This document shows, one piece after another, positions 1 through 6,830 of a stretch of DNA of 7,708 bases. The DNA is from Solirubrobacterales bacterium (GTDB lineage: Bacteria > Actinomycetota > Thermoleophilia > Solirubrobacterales > 70-9), in the NCBI GenBank assembly GCA_013694825.1, contig JACDBR010000057.1:1-7708 (forward strand), given 5' to 3'. The notes beneath the pieces are model-generated. The model saw only the letters and a program-made list of their open reading frames with translations. It had not been told where the DNA came from and made no database searches. How positions within the stretch are numbered: the stretch's first letter is position 1; every line of letters begins with the position of its first letter. Position numbers and translations under genes: made by a program.

Positions 1-1173
<1,173 letters not shown>

Positions 1174-1180
1174 CGCGAGC

Positions 1181-1204
1181 GGACCGAGAGCGCATCTCCG
1201 GTCC
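1181..1204 (+). terminator. Hairpin after malic enzyme, candidate terminator
   Basis: GGACCG (1181-1186) pairs with CGGTCC (1199-1204), and inside it GAG (1188-1190) pairs with CTC (1196-1198) around the loop CGCAT, leaving a single bulged A. It begins 7 bases after the malic enzyme stop. No T-run follows, which is common for terminators in GC-rich actinobacteria but leaves the function inferred. Confidence 0.45.
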
Positions 1205-1228
1205 CCGGGCGGCCGAGATGGAGGATTC

Positions 1229-1298
1229 AGCTCGCCCAGCGAGCACAAAGCGCCCATCCAGCTCGCGGGGCGAGGAGATGGAGCAAAGAGACCGCCCA
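1229..1298. repeat. Two degenerate tandem hairpin repeats in the malic enzyme-epimerase gap
   Basis: Copy one holds GCTCGC-CCA-GCGAGC (1230-1244), a perfect six-pair stem, followed by ACAAAG and later GCCCA. Copy two holds CTCGC-GGG-GCGAG (1262-1274), followed by GAGCAAAG and later CGCCCA. Both begin with CAGCTCGC, and GAGATGGAG occurs twice exactly 60 bases apart (1215-1223 and 1275-1283). Together with the hairpin at 1181-1204 this fills most of the 211-base gap, in which I see no coding frame worth calling. It could be structured RNA, a 3' end element or a decayed duplication. Confidence 0.4.
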
Positions 1299-1326
1299 GA
1301 CCCCGGGGGCGGGGAAACCCATCATC

Positions 1327-1332
1327 TAGGGT
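1327..1332 (+). promoter_or_regulatory. Candidate -10 box (TAGGGT) for the epimerase gene
   Basis: TAGGGT fits the TANNNT form of actinobacterial housekeeping -10 elements. Transcription would start near 1339 and give a leader of about 45 bases that includes the GGAGG at 1373-1377. No convincing TTGAC-like -35 is visible at the expected distance, so this is a motif call only. Confidence 0.35.
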
Positions 1333-1384
1333 CATCGAGACCCCGGCAGGAGGCCGTGGGGACGACGATCCTGGAGGACATTCG

Positions 1385-2293
1385 ATGCGGGTTCTGATCA
1401 CGGGGGCGAGCGGGATGATCGGCTCGCGCCTGGCCGACGCGCTGCTCAAGCGCGGCGATCAGGTGGTCGGCGTCAGCCGCAACCCTGACGGGGCCCGCGA
1501 GCGCAAGCCTGAGCTCGAGTGGCATGGCTGGGACTCGACCGATGAGCGCCCGCCTGACGCCGCGCTCGAGGGCACCGAGGCCGTCGTCAACCTGATCGGC
1601 GAGGCGGTCGACCAGCGCTTCACCGACGACGCGAAGCAGCGAATCCGCGAGAGCCGGCTGCGATCGACCAAGAACCTCGTCGACGCGATCAAGGCCCGCG
1701 CCGAGAGTCCGTCGGTGCTGGTCAGCGGCTCGGCGGTCGGGATCTACGGCGATCGCCCCGGAGAGACGCTCACCGAAGACTCGGCTACCGGCGACGACTT
1801 CCTGGCCAAGCTCTGCGTCGACTGGGAGGCGGCGGCAAACGAGGCGGAGAGCGCCGGGGTCCGCGTCGCGACGCTTCGCACCGGGCTCGTGCTCGACCCC
1901 TCCGGCGGCCTGCTCGGCCCGCTCCTGCTCCCGTTCAAGCTCGGGGTCGGTGGACCGATCGCCGGCGGCGGCTTTCACATGCCGTGGATCCACCGCGACG
2001 ACGAGGTCGCGCTGCTCGCCTGGCTGATTCGCGAGCCGGCGGCGAGCGGCGCCCACAATGGCTCGGCACCCAACCCGGTCACCAACAAGGAGTTCTCCAA
2101 GACGCTCGGCAAGGTTCTCAGGCGCCCGGCGCTCGCTCCGATCCCGAAGCTCGCGGTCGCCGCGCTGCGCGGCAGCGAGATGGCCGACAACGCGACCGCC
2201 GACCTCAACGCGATCCCCAAGCGCGCGCTCGACGAGGGCTTCGACTTCCGGTTCCCCAAGCTCGAGCCGGCGCTGCGCGACCTGCTGGGCTGA
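1385..2293 (+). CDS. TIGR01777-family SDR epimerase-like protein (YfcH type)
   Basis: A 302-residue protein of the extended short-chain dehydrogenase/reductase superfamily, matching the usual length of about 300. The N-terminal NAD(P)-binding motif is GASGMIG (residues 7-13). Further family marks are VVNLIGEAVDQRFTDDAK (about 67-84), the arginine-rich IRESRLRSTKNLV (87-99), SGSAVGIYGD (114-123), VDWEAAA (145-151), LRTGLVLDPSGG (164-175), PWIHRDDEVALL (200-211) and APNPVTNKEF (228-237). The C-terminus from about 245 (RRPALAPIPK, then IPKRALDEGFDFRFP) is the DUF1731 domain of this family. The ATG at 1385 has GGAGG at 1373-1377, seven bases upstream, and begins directly with the first beta strand. 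Members are annotated as nucleoside-diphosphate-sugar epimerases, but the substrate is generally not known. It sits alone, facing the substrate-binding protein gene tail to tail. Confidence 0.93.
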   Translation: MRVLITGASGMIGSRLADALLKRGDQVVGVSRNPDGARERKPELEWHGWDSTDERPPDAALEGTEAVVNLIGEAVDQRFTDDAKQRIRESRLRSTKNLVDAIKARAESPSVLVSGSAVGIYGDRPGETLTEDSATGDDFLAKLCVDWEAAANEAESAGVRVATLRTGLVLDPSGGLLGPLLLPFKLGVGGPIAGGGFHMPWIHRDDEVALLAWLIREPAASGAHNGSAPNPVTNKEFSKTLGKVLRRPALAPIPKLAVAALRGSEMADNATADLNAIPKRALDEGFDFRFPKLEPALRDLLG

Positions 2294-2312
2294 CGCGAGA
2301 GCCCGTCCGCTC

Positions 2313-2342
2313 GCCCGCTCGCGACCCGGAAACGAGGCGGGC
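2313..2342. terminator. Stem-loop between converging genes, possible bidirectional terminator
   Basis: GCCCGC (2313-2318) pairs with GCGGGC (2337-2342), continued past a one-base bulge by TCG (2319-2321) with CGA (2333-2335), around the loop CGACCCGGAAA. It lies in the 48-base gap between the epimerase stop and the stop of the minus-strand lipoprotein gene and touches the latter's TAG. No T-run follows on either strand, so termination is inferred from position and pairing. Confidence 0.33.
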
Positions 2343-3577
2343 TAGGGCAGCTCGATCGGCGTGCCGGGCCTGAGCCCCACCCCGGTCGTGCGCTGGTAGC
2401 TCCCGAGCCGTCGCAGCGTGGTCTGCCCGTCGTCGTCGATCGAGTAGGCGCCGAGCACGGAGTCACGCTCGGAGGTAGAGAACAGCGCCGCTACCAGGTC
2501 CTCGCGCCGTACCTCGCCGTCGATCGCGGCGCGGTCGATCGATCCCAGGATCAACGACATCGCCTCGTAGCCGTAGGCGGCGAAACGGCCGGGATCGCGC
2601 CCGTACTCGGCCTCGAAGTCGGCCTCGAATCCCGGGTCGGTGAGCTGGCTGGGGTCGAGGGCTGCCGAGGTGACGGCCACCCGGCCGCGGGCAAGCCTGG
2701 AGGGCAGCGACGTCAGCCGCTCCCCGGAAGGCCCGATGAAGGCGTCGGGAACGATCGCCAGCCTCGCATCGTCGACGGGACCGCCGAGGGTCTCGGGCGT
2801 ACCCGCGAGGAAGAGAGCGTCGGCGGCGGCCGCGCTGCCGGCCGGCGACGCGCTCCGGGACGCAGGCTGAGCCCTCAGCCCGACCTCGCCCGCGGCCCGC
2901 TCGAAGCCGTCGGCCAGGACCTCCCCGAACGCCGAGCCGTCGGCCTGGATAGACACCGAGCGCACGCGCTCGCGGCGGGCGAGCTCGGCGGCGGCCTCGG
3001 CTTGGGCTTCGTCACCCGGGATCACGCGGATGAAGGTGCGATCGCCGCCGAGAGCGAAGTCCTCCGGGGGGTCGTTGAAACTGCCCGGCTCTCGGACCAG
3101 GTCCATCGCGGCGCTCGCCGGTGAGACCTGCGGCAGGCCGGCCTCGTTGGTTATCGGAAGCGAGGTTCGCGTCGCGCCCGAGTCGAGGTCGCCGAGGTAG
3201 GCGATCGCCGCGGCGTCCTCGGTCGCGGCGCGGGCATTATCGCCGGTGATTACCTCGTCCCAGCGAAGCTCTCCCCCGGAGCCGTCGGCTTGTCCTGGGT
3301 AAGACGCCAGCCCTTTGGCGTCGTCGAGTAACTCCATCCGCAGCTCGACTCCCGCGACCTCCCCTCCGGCCTCGGCAAGCGCCAGCTCGGCGCCGTCGGC
3401 GGCGTCCTGACCGTCACCGGCGACCGATCCGCTGAGCGGCAGGCTGACGTAGATCACCCCCTCGCTCACACCTGCCCCGCCCTCGCCCGCCGAGCACGCA
3501 CCCAGCAGGGTCACGAGCGCCACGGCGAGGACGCCCGCGACGGCGGAGCGAAGCGCTGGGAGACGACGGCCGGCCAT
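2342..3577 (-). CDS. Lipoprotein ABC-transporter substrate-binding protein, branched-chain amino acid type (Peripla_BP_6)
   Basis: A 411-residue type I periplasmic-binding-fold protein expected to sit on the outer face of the cytoplasmic membrane and capture a small ligand. Residues 1-28 form a lipoprotein signal: RR after the start, a hydrophobic stretch, and the lipobox LGAC with the acylated Cys at 28. The mature part opens with IYVSLPLSGS, the usual first strand of Leu/Ile/Val-binding relatives. It goes on through AAIAYLGDLDSGATR and LPQVSPASAA (ligand-cleft loops), TFIRVIPGDEAQAEA and SVSIQADGSAFGE, and ends with EYGRDPGRFAAYGYEAM, a C-terminal mark of the family. The ATG at 3577 is chosen because it precedes a proper signal peptide. 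The frame stays open far upstream only as antisense of pfkA. GGAGG abuts the ATG with no spacer, which is unusual. No permease or ATPase genes adjoin it, so it is an orphan and its ligand is unknown. Confidence 0.88.
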   Translation of the reverse strand: MAGRRLPALRSAVAGVLAVALVTLLGACSAGEGGAGVSEGVIYVSLPLSGSVAGDGQDAADGAELALAEAGGEVAGVELRMELLDDAKGLASYPGQADGSGGELRWDEVITGDNARAATEDAAAIAYLGDLDSGATRTSLPITNEAGLPQVSPASAAMDLVREPGSFNDPPEDFALGGDRTFIRVIPGDEAQAEAAAELARRERVRSVSIQADGSAFGEVLADGFERAAGEVGLRAQPASRSASPAGSAAAADALFLAGTPETLGGPVDDARLAIVPDAFIGPSGERLTSLPSRLARGRVAVTSAALDPSQLTDPGFEADFEAEYGRDPGRFAAYGYEAMSLILGSIDRAAIDGEVRREDLVAALFSTSERDSVLGAYSIDDDGQTTLRRLGSYQRTTGVGLRPGTPIELP

Positions 3578-3583
3578 CCTCCG

Positions 3584-3589
3584 TATATT
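3584..3589 (+). promoter_or_regulatory. -10 box (TATATT) for a probably leaderless pfkA transcript
   Basis: TATATT ends nine bases before the pfkA ATG at 3599, with no Shine-Dalgarno sequence between. A transcription start at the usual distance would fall on or next to the A of the ATG, the arrangement of leaderless actinobacterial genes. A -35 would lie inside the neighbouring lipoprotein gene; no clear one is seen. Confidence 0.5.
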
Positions 3590-3590
3590 C
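3585..3590 (-). promoter_or_regulatory. Possible opposing -10 box (GAATAT) for the substrate-binding protein gene
   Basis: The near-symmetric core GTATATTC reads GAATAT on the minus strand, seven bases before the ATG at 3577. It keeps the second-position A and last-position T of a -10 element but is otherwise a poor match. The two divergent genes are only 21 bases apart, so both promoters must share this AT-rich core or reach into each other's coding sequence. Confidence 0.3.
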
Positions 3591-3598
3591 GCCCGCGG

Positions 3599-4633
3599 AT
3601 GCGGATCGGCGTGCTGACGGCGGGGGGCGACTGCCCCGGGCTCAACGCCGTGATCCGCGCCGTCGGCCGTTCGGCAATTGGCCGTGGCGACGAGGCGGTC
3701 GGCATCCTGCGGGGCTACGAGGGCCTCGCCAAGCGCGACTACATGCCGCTCGACATGCGCACGGTGAGCGGCATTCTCCACCAGGGCGGAACGATCGTCG
3801 GCACCTCGAGCTTCGAGCCCCACACCGAGGACGCCGTCGAGGAGGTCAAAGCCGCGTTCGAGGCCGACCGGCTCGACGCCGTGGTCGCGATCGGCGGCGA
3901 GCACACGATGGAGATCACTCGCCGGCTCTGCGACGAGGAGGGCCTGCCTCTCGTCGGGGTGCCGAAGACGATCGACAACGATGTCGCCGGCACCGACTAC
4001 ACGTTCGGCTTCGACACGGCCGTCCAGACGGCCACCTCCGCGATCGACCGCCTCCACAGCACGGCACAGTCGCACGATCGGATCATGGTCGTCGAGGTCA
4101 TGGGCCGGAACACGGGCTGGATCGCCGTCCACGCCGGGATCGCGGGCGGCGCCGACGCGATCCTGATCCCTGAGGTGCCGACGACCGTTGAGGAGGTCGC
4201 CGACGGGATCCAGGCGCGCCACCGGCGGAAGAAGAACTTCTCGATCATCGTCGTCGCCGAGGGCGCGACGCTCGGCTTCGAGTCGGGCGAGGAGCGCCTG
4301 ATCCAGCCGACGAAGGCGACCGACGAGTACGGCTACCCGCGGCTCGGCGGGATCGGCGCCGCCCTTGCCGCCGAGCTCGAGAAGCTGACCGGCTACGAAG
4401 CCCGCGTGACCGTGCTCGGCCATGTCCAGCGCGGCGGCACCCCGACGTCGACCGACCGCATCCTCGCCACTCGCTACGGGACCAAGGCCTACGACATGGT
4501 CAAGGCCGGCGATTTCGGCCGCATGGTCTCGCTCAAGGGGCCCACGATCACCTCGGTCCCGCTCGCCGACACCAAAGGCGTCAAGACCGTCGACCTCGAG
4601 CTGCTCGAGATGGCGCGGCGGTTCTACGGGTAG
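3599..4633 (+). CDS. pfkA: 6-phosphofructokinase, ATP/PPi mixed-substrate subgroup
   Basis: Phosphorylates fructose 6-phosphate to fructose 1,6-bisphosphate in glycolysis, in the cytoplasm. The 344-residue length and the opening MRIGVLTAGGDCPGLNAVIR are typical of the actinobacterial form. Visible sites: GGD at 9-11 (nucleotide phosphate loop), GGEHTM at 99-104, PKTIDND at 122-128 with the catalytic aspartates 126 and 128, VMGRNTGW at 167-174, AEG at 220-222 binding sugar phosphate, and LGHVQRGG at 273-280. Lys123 in PKTIDND replaces the glycine of ATP-specific enzymes such as E. coli PfkA. The neighbouring discriminating position is His102, where ATP enzymes usually have Gly and PPi enzymes Asp, so the phosphoryl donor is uncertain. 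The ATG at 3599 begins exactly at the first strand of the fold and has no ribosome binding site but a -10 box nine bases upstream. It stands alone between minus-strand genes. Confidence 0.95.
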   Translation: MRIGVLTAGGDCPGLNAVIRAVGRSAIGRGDEAVGILRGYEGLAKRDYMPLDMRTVSGILHQGGTIVGTSSFEPHTEDAVEEVKAAFEADRLDAVVAIGGEHTMEITRRLCDEEGLPLVGVPKTIDNDVAGTDYTFGFDTAVQTATSAIDRLHSTAQSHDRIMVVEVMGRNTGWIAVHAGIAGGADAILIPEVPTTVEEVADGIQARHRRKKNFSIIVVAEGATLGFESGEERLIQPTKATDEYGYPRLGGIGAALAAELEKLTGYEARVTVLGHVQRGGTPTSTDRILATRYGTKAYDMVKAGDFGRMVSLKGPTITSVPLADTKGVKTVDLELLEMARRFYG

Positions 4634-4644
4634 GGAGACGCCGG

Positions 4645-4806
4645 CTAGGCCCGCAGCTTCTCAAGCAACGGCTGCGCCACCCGATCGAGCGCGCCGTTGA
4701 AGAGGACGAAGAGGAAGATCAGCGCCGCGACGGTGCCGCCCAGCCCGAACCCGTAGGCGAGCAGGAAGAGGACCATCCCGACGACCGCGAAGATCATGAG
4801 CCGCAT
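4645..4806 (-). CDS. Small two-helix membrane protein, function unknown
   Basis: A 53-residue protein consisting of two hydrophobic segments, about residues 4-22 (MIFAVVGMVLFLLAYGFGL) and 25-40 (VAALIFLFVLFNG), then an amphipathic tail ending QPLLEKLRA. It would form a helical hairpin in the cytoplasmic membrane with a short cytoplasmic or external tail. I do not recognise a named family. The ATG at 4806 is preferred over the longer in-frame start at 4851 because GATAAT ends nine bases upstream, the same spacing as at pfkA, and because the extra N-terminus would overlap the upstream region of the divergent gene. A third ATG at 4797 is possible. It converges on pfkA with only 11 bases between stop codons. 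Confidence 0.7.
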   Translation of the reverse strand: MRLMIFAVVGMVLFLLAYGFGLGGTVAALIFLFVLFNGALDRVAQPLLEKLRA

Positions 4807-4815
4807 CGGCGGCAG

Positions 4816-4821
4816 ATTATC
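4816..4821 (-). promoter_or_regulatory. -10 box (GATAAT) for the small membrane protein gene
   Basis: Reading on the minus strand, GATAAT differs from the consensus TATAAT at one base and is followed by nine bases and the ATG at 4806, with no ribosome binding site. This supports a leaderless transcript and this start. No -35 is evident. Confidence 0.5.
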
Positions 4822-4839
4822 CGATGCTCGAGGGCGAGC

Positions 4840-4845
4840 TAGGCT
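4840..4845 (+). promoter_or_regulatory. -10 box (TAGGCT) for the NTF2-like gene
   Basis: TAGGCT, a common actinobacterial -10 form, ends seven bases before the ATG at 4853 with no Shine-Dalgarno sequence between, again the leaderless layout. It lies in the 46-base gap between divergent starts together with the opposing GATAAT. Confidence 0.45.
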
Positions 4846-4852
4846 GCGCACG

Positions 4853-5236
4853 ATGGACCGCGGCTGGCTCGAGCGCTGGATCGACGCCTACGAGCGGGCG
4901 TGGCGGACGCAGGGCACCGACTCGCTCGCCGAGCTCTTCGCCGCCGAAATCGAGTACCTACCGGGCCCCTTCGAGCAGCCGATCCGCGGCCTCGACGCCC
5001 TGGCCGGGTTCTGGGAGGCCGAGCGCCAGAGCCACGAGGAGCGCTTCTCCTTCGCCTACGAGATTCTCGCCGTCGAGGGCTCTCGAGGCGTCGCGCGGAT
5101 CGACGTCCGCTACCAGGCCCCGCGCGATCAGCGCTACCTCGATCTCTGGATCGTCGAGTCCGACGACGACGGCAAGTGCAGGCACTTCGAGGAGTGGCCG
5201 TTCTGGCCGGAGCAGTCGCGGGCGGCGGGCGACTGA
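4853..5236 (+). CDS. NTF2-like / SnoaL-like domain protein, function unknown
   Basis: A 127-residue protein with the layout of the SnoaL-like NTF2 superfamily, whose members form a cone-shaped fold and act as enzymes or ligand-binding proteins. An N-terminal helix (LERWIDAYERAWRTQ, 6-20) leads to DSLAELFAAEIEYLPGPF (23-40) and PIRGLDALAGFWEAERQ (43-59), the classic pattern in which the domain's acidic and aromatic residues line the pocket. The C-terminal strands follow (FSFAYEILAVEG, GVARIDVRYQAP, YLDLWIVESDDDG, HFEEWPFWPE). The length is normal for a single domain. The ATG at 4853 opens the first helix. An in-frame ATG at 4796 would add 19 residues without family character and would overlap the divergent membrane protein gene. 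No neighbour hints at a substrate. Confidence 0.82.
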   Translation: MDRGWLERWIDAYERAWRTQGTDSLAELFAAEIEYLPGPFEQPIRGLDALAGFWEAERQSHEERFSFAYEILAVEGSRGVARIDVRYQAPRDQRYLDLWIVESDDDGKCRHFEEWPFWPEQSRAAGD

Positions 5237-5251
5237 GGGCTCACCGGCCGC

Positions 5252-5500
5252 CTAGCGCGGCACGACCGTGACTGGGCAGCGGAGGCCGGGCGCCCGGCTG
5301 AGTCGCGCATCGGCGGTGATCAACGGGCAGCCGAGCGCCTCGGCGAGCGCGACGTAGGTGGCGTCGTAGGCCGAGAGGTTCTCGCGTAGCTGCCAGATCC
5401 GCCCGAGATGCGATGAGGCCGGATAGCGCCGGAGCCCCGCACGCCGCCAGCGGTCGAGGACGACCCATCCCTGGTCGGCTCCGAGGTGGCCGGCCGCTCG
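5252..5500 (-). pseudogene. vapC remnant: C-terminal half of a PIN-domain toxin
   Basis: Read on the minus strand from a stop at 5501-5503 to the TAG at 5252-5254, this frame gives about 82 residues. These include LRRYPASSHLGRIWQLREN, LSAYDATYVALAEALG and PLITADARLSRAPGLRC, the C-terminal half of VapC RNase toxins. Two of the PIN-domain acidic residues are present (Asp in AYDA, codon 5363-5365; Asp in TADARL, codon 5309-5311). The N-terminal half with its Asp and Glu is absent, and the frame has no ATG, GTG or TTG upstream of the conserved part, so it cannot make a working toxin. No vapB antitoxin is seen. The family match fades above about 5430, and the 134 bases from 5504 to 5637 hold nothing recognisable. 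Loss probably came from deletion or insertion at the edge of the accessory cluster that follows. Confidence 0.75.
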
Positions 5501-5637
5501 TCAGGTTCGAGGGGCAACCGGCGACCCATCAGGGATTCGCTGCCAATCTCCACCTCCCCGGTGTCGTCACGCCCCGGCGACGCGAATCGCACCGATCCCC
5601 GTGACCACACGGATCCGACTGCCCACAGGACCACAAC

Positions 5638-6132
5638 ATGCCACTGAGAAAGAGGACACCTGAGGAGATCGCCGCGAAGGAGGCCGACAAGCAGCGCCAG
5701 GCGGCCGATAAGGATCTTCGCCGCCGCCAACAGAGCTTCGATCAGGCGTGGCAGGAGTTCCGGAGCTCACCGGCCGGTCAAGCCAGGCAGGCGTTCGACA
5801 GCGGCGATCACGTCTTCCAGTACAGCATCGACGTGATGAACCAGCAGGCGATCATCGTCGCGATGATCGGCAGCACGACGACCAACCGCGCCGCCGATCC
5901 CACCGCCGTCCTCAACTCGGTCTGCCGAGAAGGCTGGGAGCTGGTCAACGGCGACTTCGTCTTCGTCATGACCGGCCAGCAGAGCCGCGACAAGTTCATG
6001 TCCTCCGGCCAGAACGTCGCCGTCGCCGGAACGGTCATCGCCTACTACCTGTTTCGCCGCTGTGAGGAGAACCACGAGGCCGAGAGCGACGCGGCGCTTC
6101 GGCTGCGCCTCGGCGACCCCGCGCAGGCGTGA
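5638..6132 (+). CDS. Hypothetical protein with charged helical N-terminus and DUF4177-like C-terminus; first gene of a three-gene cluster
   Basis: A 164-residue soluble protein without signal or membrane segment. Residues 1-42 are strongly charged and helical (many K, R, E, D, Q and A), probably a coiled coil or nucleic-acid-contacting arm. Residues 45-145 form a compact domain: SPAGQARQAFDSGDHVFQ, a strand IIVAMIGSTT, LNSVCREGWELVNGDFVFV, QQSRDKFMSSGQNVAVAG and YYLFRRCEEN. The stretch LNSVCREGWELVNGDFVF resembles the small DUF4177 fold, and similar uncharacterised proteins occur in actinobacteria; this is recollection of sequence style, not a search. The ATG at 5638 has a modest AGGA seven bases upstream. 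The stop codon overlaps the GTG start of the next gene (GTGA at 6129-6132), so the two are probably translationally coupled. Function unknown. Confidence 0.8.
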   Translation: MPLRKRTPEEIAAKEADKQRQAADKDLRRRQQSFDQAWQEFRSSPAGQARQAFDSGDHVFQYSIDVMNQQAIIVAMIGSTTTNRAADPTAVLNSVCREGWELVNGDFVFVMTGQQSRDKFMSSGQNVAVAGTVIAYYLFRRCEENHEAESDAALRLRLGDPAQA

Positions 6133-6830
6133 GTCCGGCTTTCTTCGAGCTCCCGACCAGCGAGCCGACGCAGCTCGGTATCGCGCCACGGCTCGCGAGC
6201 TGGATGGCCAAGGCGCACTCCGACCAGGTCCGACTCGGCGAGTTCCTCGAGCACGCCAAGGCGATTGCCGACCCGCCCCTGCGCGCTCTCAACCTCCCGG
6301 CGGCACTCAGGCTCGACATCGGCCTGCCGTCCAGCGTCGACCTCCTCCACCAGCATGATCTCGACAACTACCTGTTTCCTCTCGTCTCCCACCTGGGCTC
6401 GAATCGCTTCGCGTCCGCCTGGGCCACGAAGGCCACCGGCCCCACCTCCTCGATCCCGATCGAGGCCGCGAAGGGAGTTCGGCCAGACGGCATGGGGTTG
6501 ATGTATCGAGTCGTTACGCACGGGTCCGCGGAGAAGGCCGCCTGGAAGCGGGAGATCCGCGATCAGATCGCCGCCGCCGAACCTCTGCGCGATGGGGCAG
6601 TCGAACGCCAGCTCGCGTTCGCGGTCGGAGCGAGTCGCAACTGGGCGAATCTCTGGAAGGCGGCGATCGACTCCCTCGATCCGATCCTCGGCCGCGAGCG
6701 ACCCGATCGCGAATGGAACCCGCGCGACGGGCGTGTCACGCGTCTGGGACTCCACCGAGAGGTCAAGCCGGCTCTCGGCTACGACGTCGAAATCGCTATC
6801 GCCGCGCGGGCGCTGGGGCCAGCGACCTGA
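6129..6830 (+). CDS. Putative tandem RusA-like (Holliday junction resolvase fold) protein, second gene of the cluster
   Basis: A 233-residue protein that I do not recognise as a named family but that appears to contain two RusA-like halves. In half one, LRLDIGLPS (60-68) is a strand followed by HDLDNYLFPLVSHLG (76-90), matching the PDxDN helix that holds two catalytic aspartates in RusA, then FASAWATK and SSIPIEA. Half two begins with AEKAAWKREIRDQI (134-147), like the RusA N-terminal segment, then the strand QLAFAVG, NWANLWKAAIDSLDPILG (171-188) in the place of the PDxDN helix, RDGRVTRLGLH (199-209) in the place of the third acidic site, and YDVEIAI. Half one has Asp77 and Asp79 but no third acid; half two lacks the pair (Asn171, Ala173) but has Asp200. 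The GTG at 6129 overlaps the previous stop, implying coupling. A DNA-junction-binding or nuclease role is inferred only. Confidence 0.72.
   Translation: MSPAFFELPTSEPTQLGIAPRLASWMAKAHSDQVRLGEFLEHAKAIADPPLRALNLPAALRLDIGLPSSVDLLHQHDLDNYLFPLVSHLGSNRFASAWATKATGPTSSIPIEAAKGVRPDGMGLMYRVVTHGSAEKAAWKREIRDQIAAAEPLRDGAVERQLAFAVGASRNWANLWKAAIDSLDPILGRERPDREWNPRDGRVTRLGLHREVKPALGYDVEIAIAARALGPAT

Noticed and set aside
1322..2056. Minus-strand frame of 244 residues
   Set aside because: Antisense shadow of the epimerase gene, which has strong family motifs on the plus strand.
3578..4423. Long upstream extension of the minus-strand lipoprotein frame, antisense to pfkA
   Set aside because: Its translation is rich in R, D, G and V without domain character, mirrors pfkA codon bias and would bury the signal peptide internally; the lipobox fixes the start at 3577.
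4796..4852. Upstream ATG adding 19 residues to the NTF2-like protein
   Set aside because: Extra residues are R/G-rich and overlap the divergent membrane gene; a -10 box lies just before the ATG at 4853.
5320..5730. Minus-strand frame of 136 residues across the vapC remnant and the start of the cluster
   Set aside because: Uses a different phase from the recognisable PIN sequence and overlaps the first cluster gene; no family pattern.
6045..6755. Minus-strand frame of 236 residues
   Set aside because: Antisense to the 233-residue cluster gene; no start signal or motif, while the plus strand has coupling to the previous gene.
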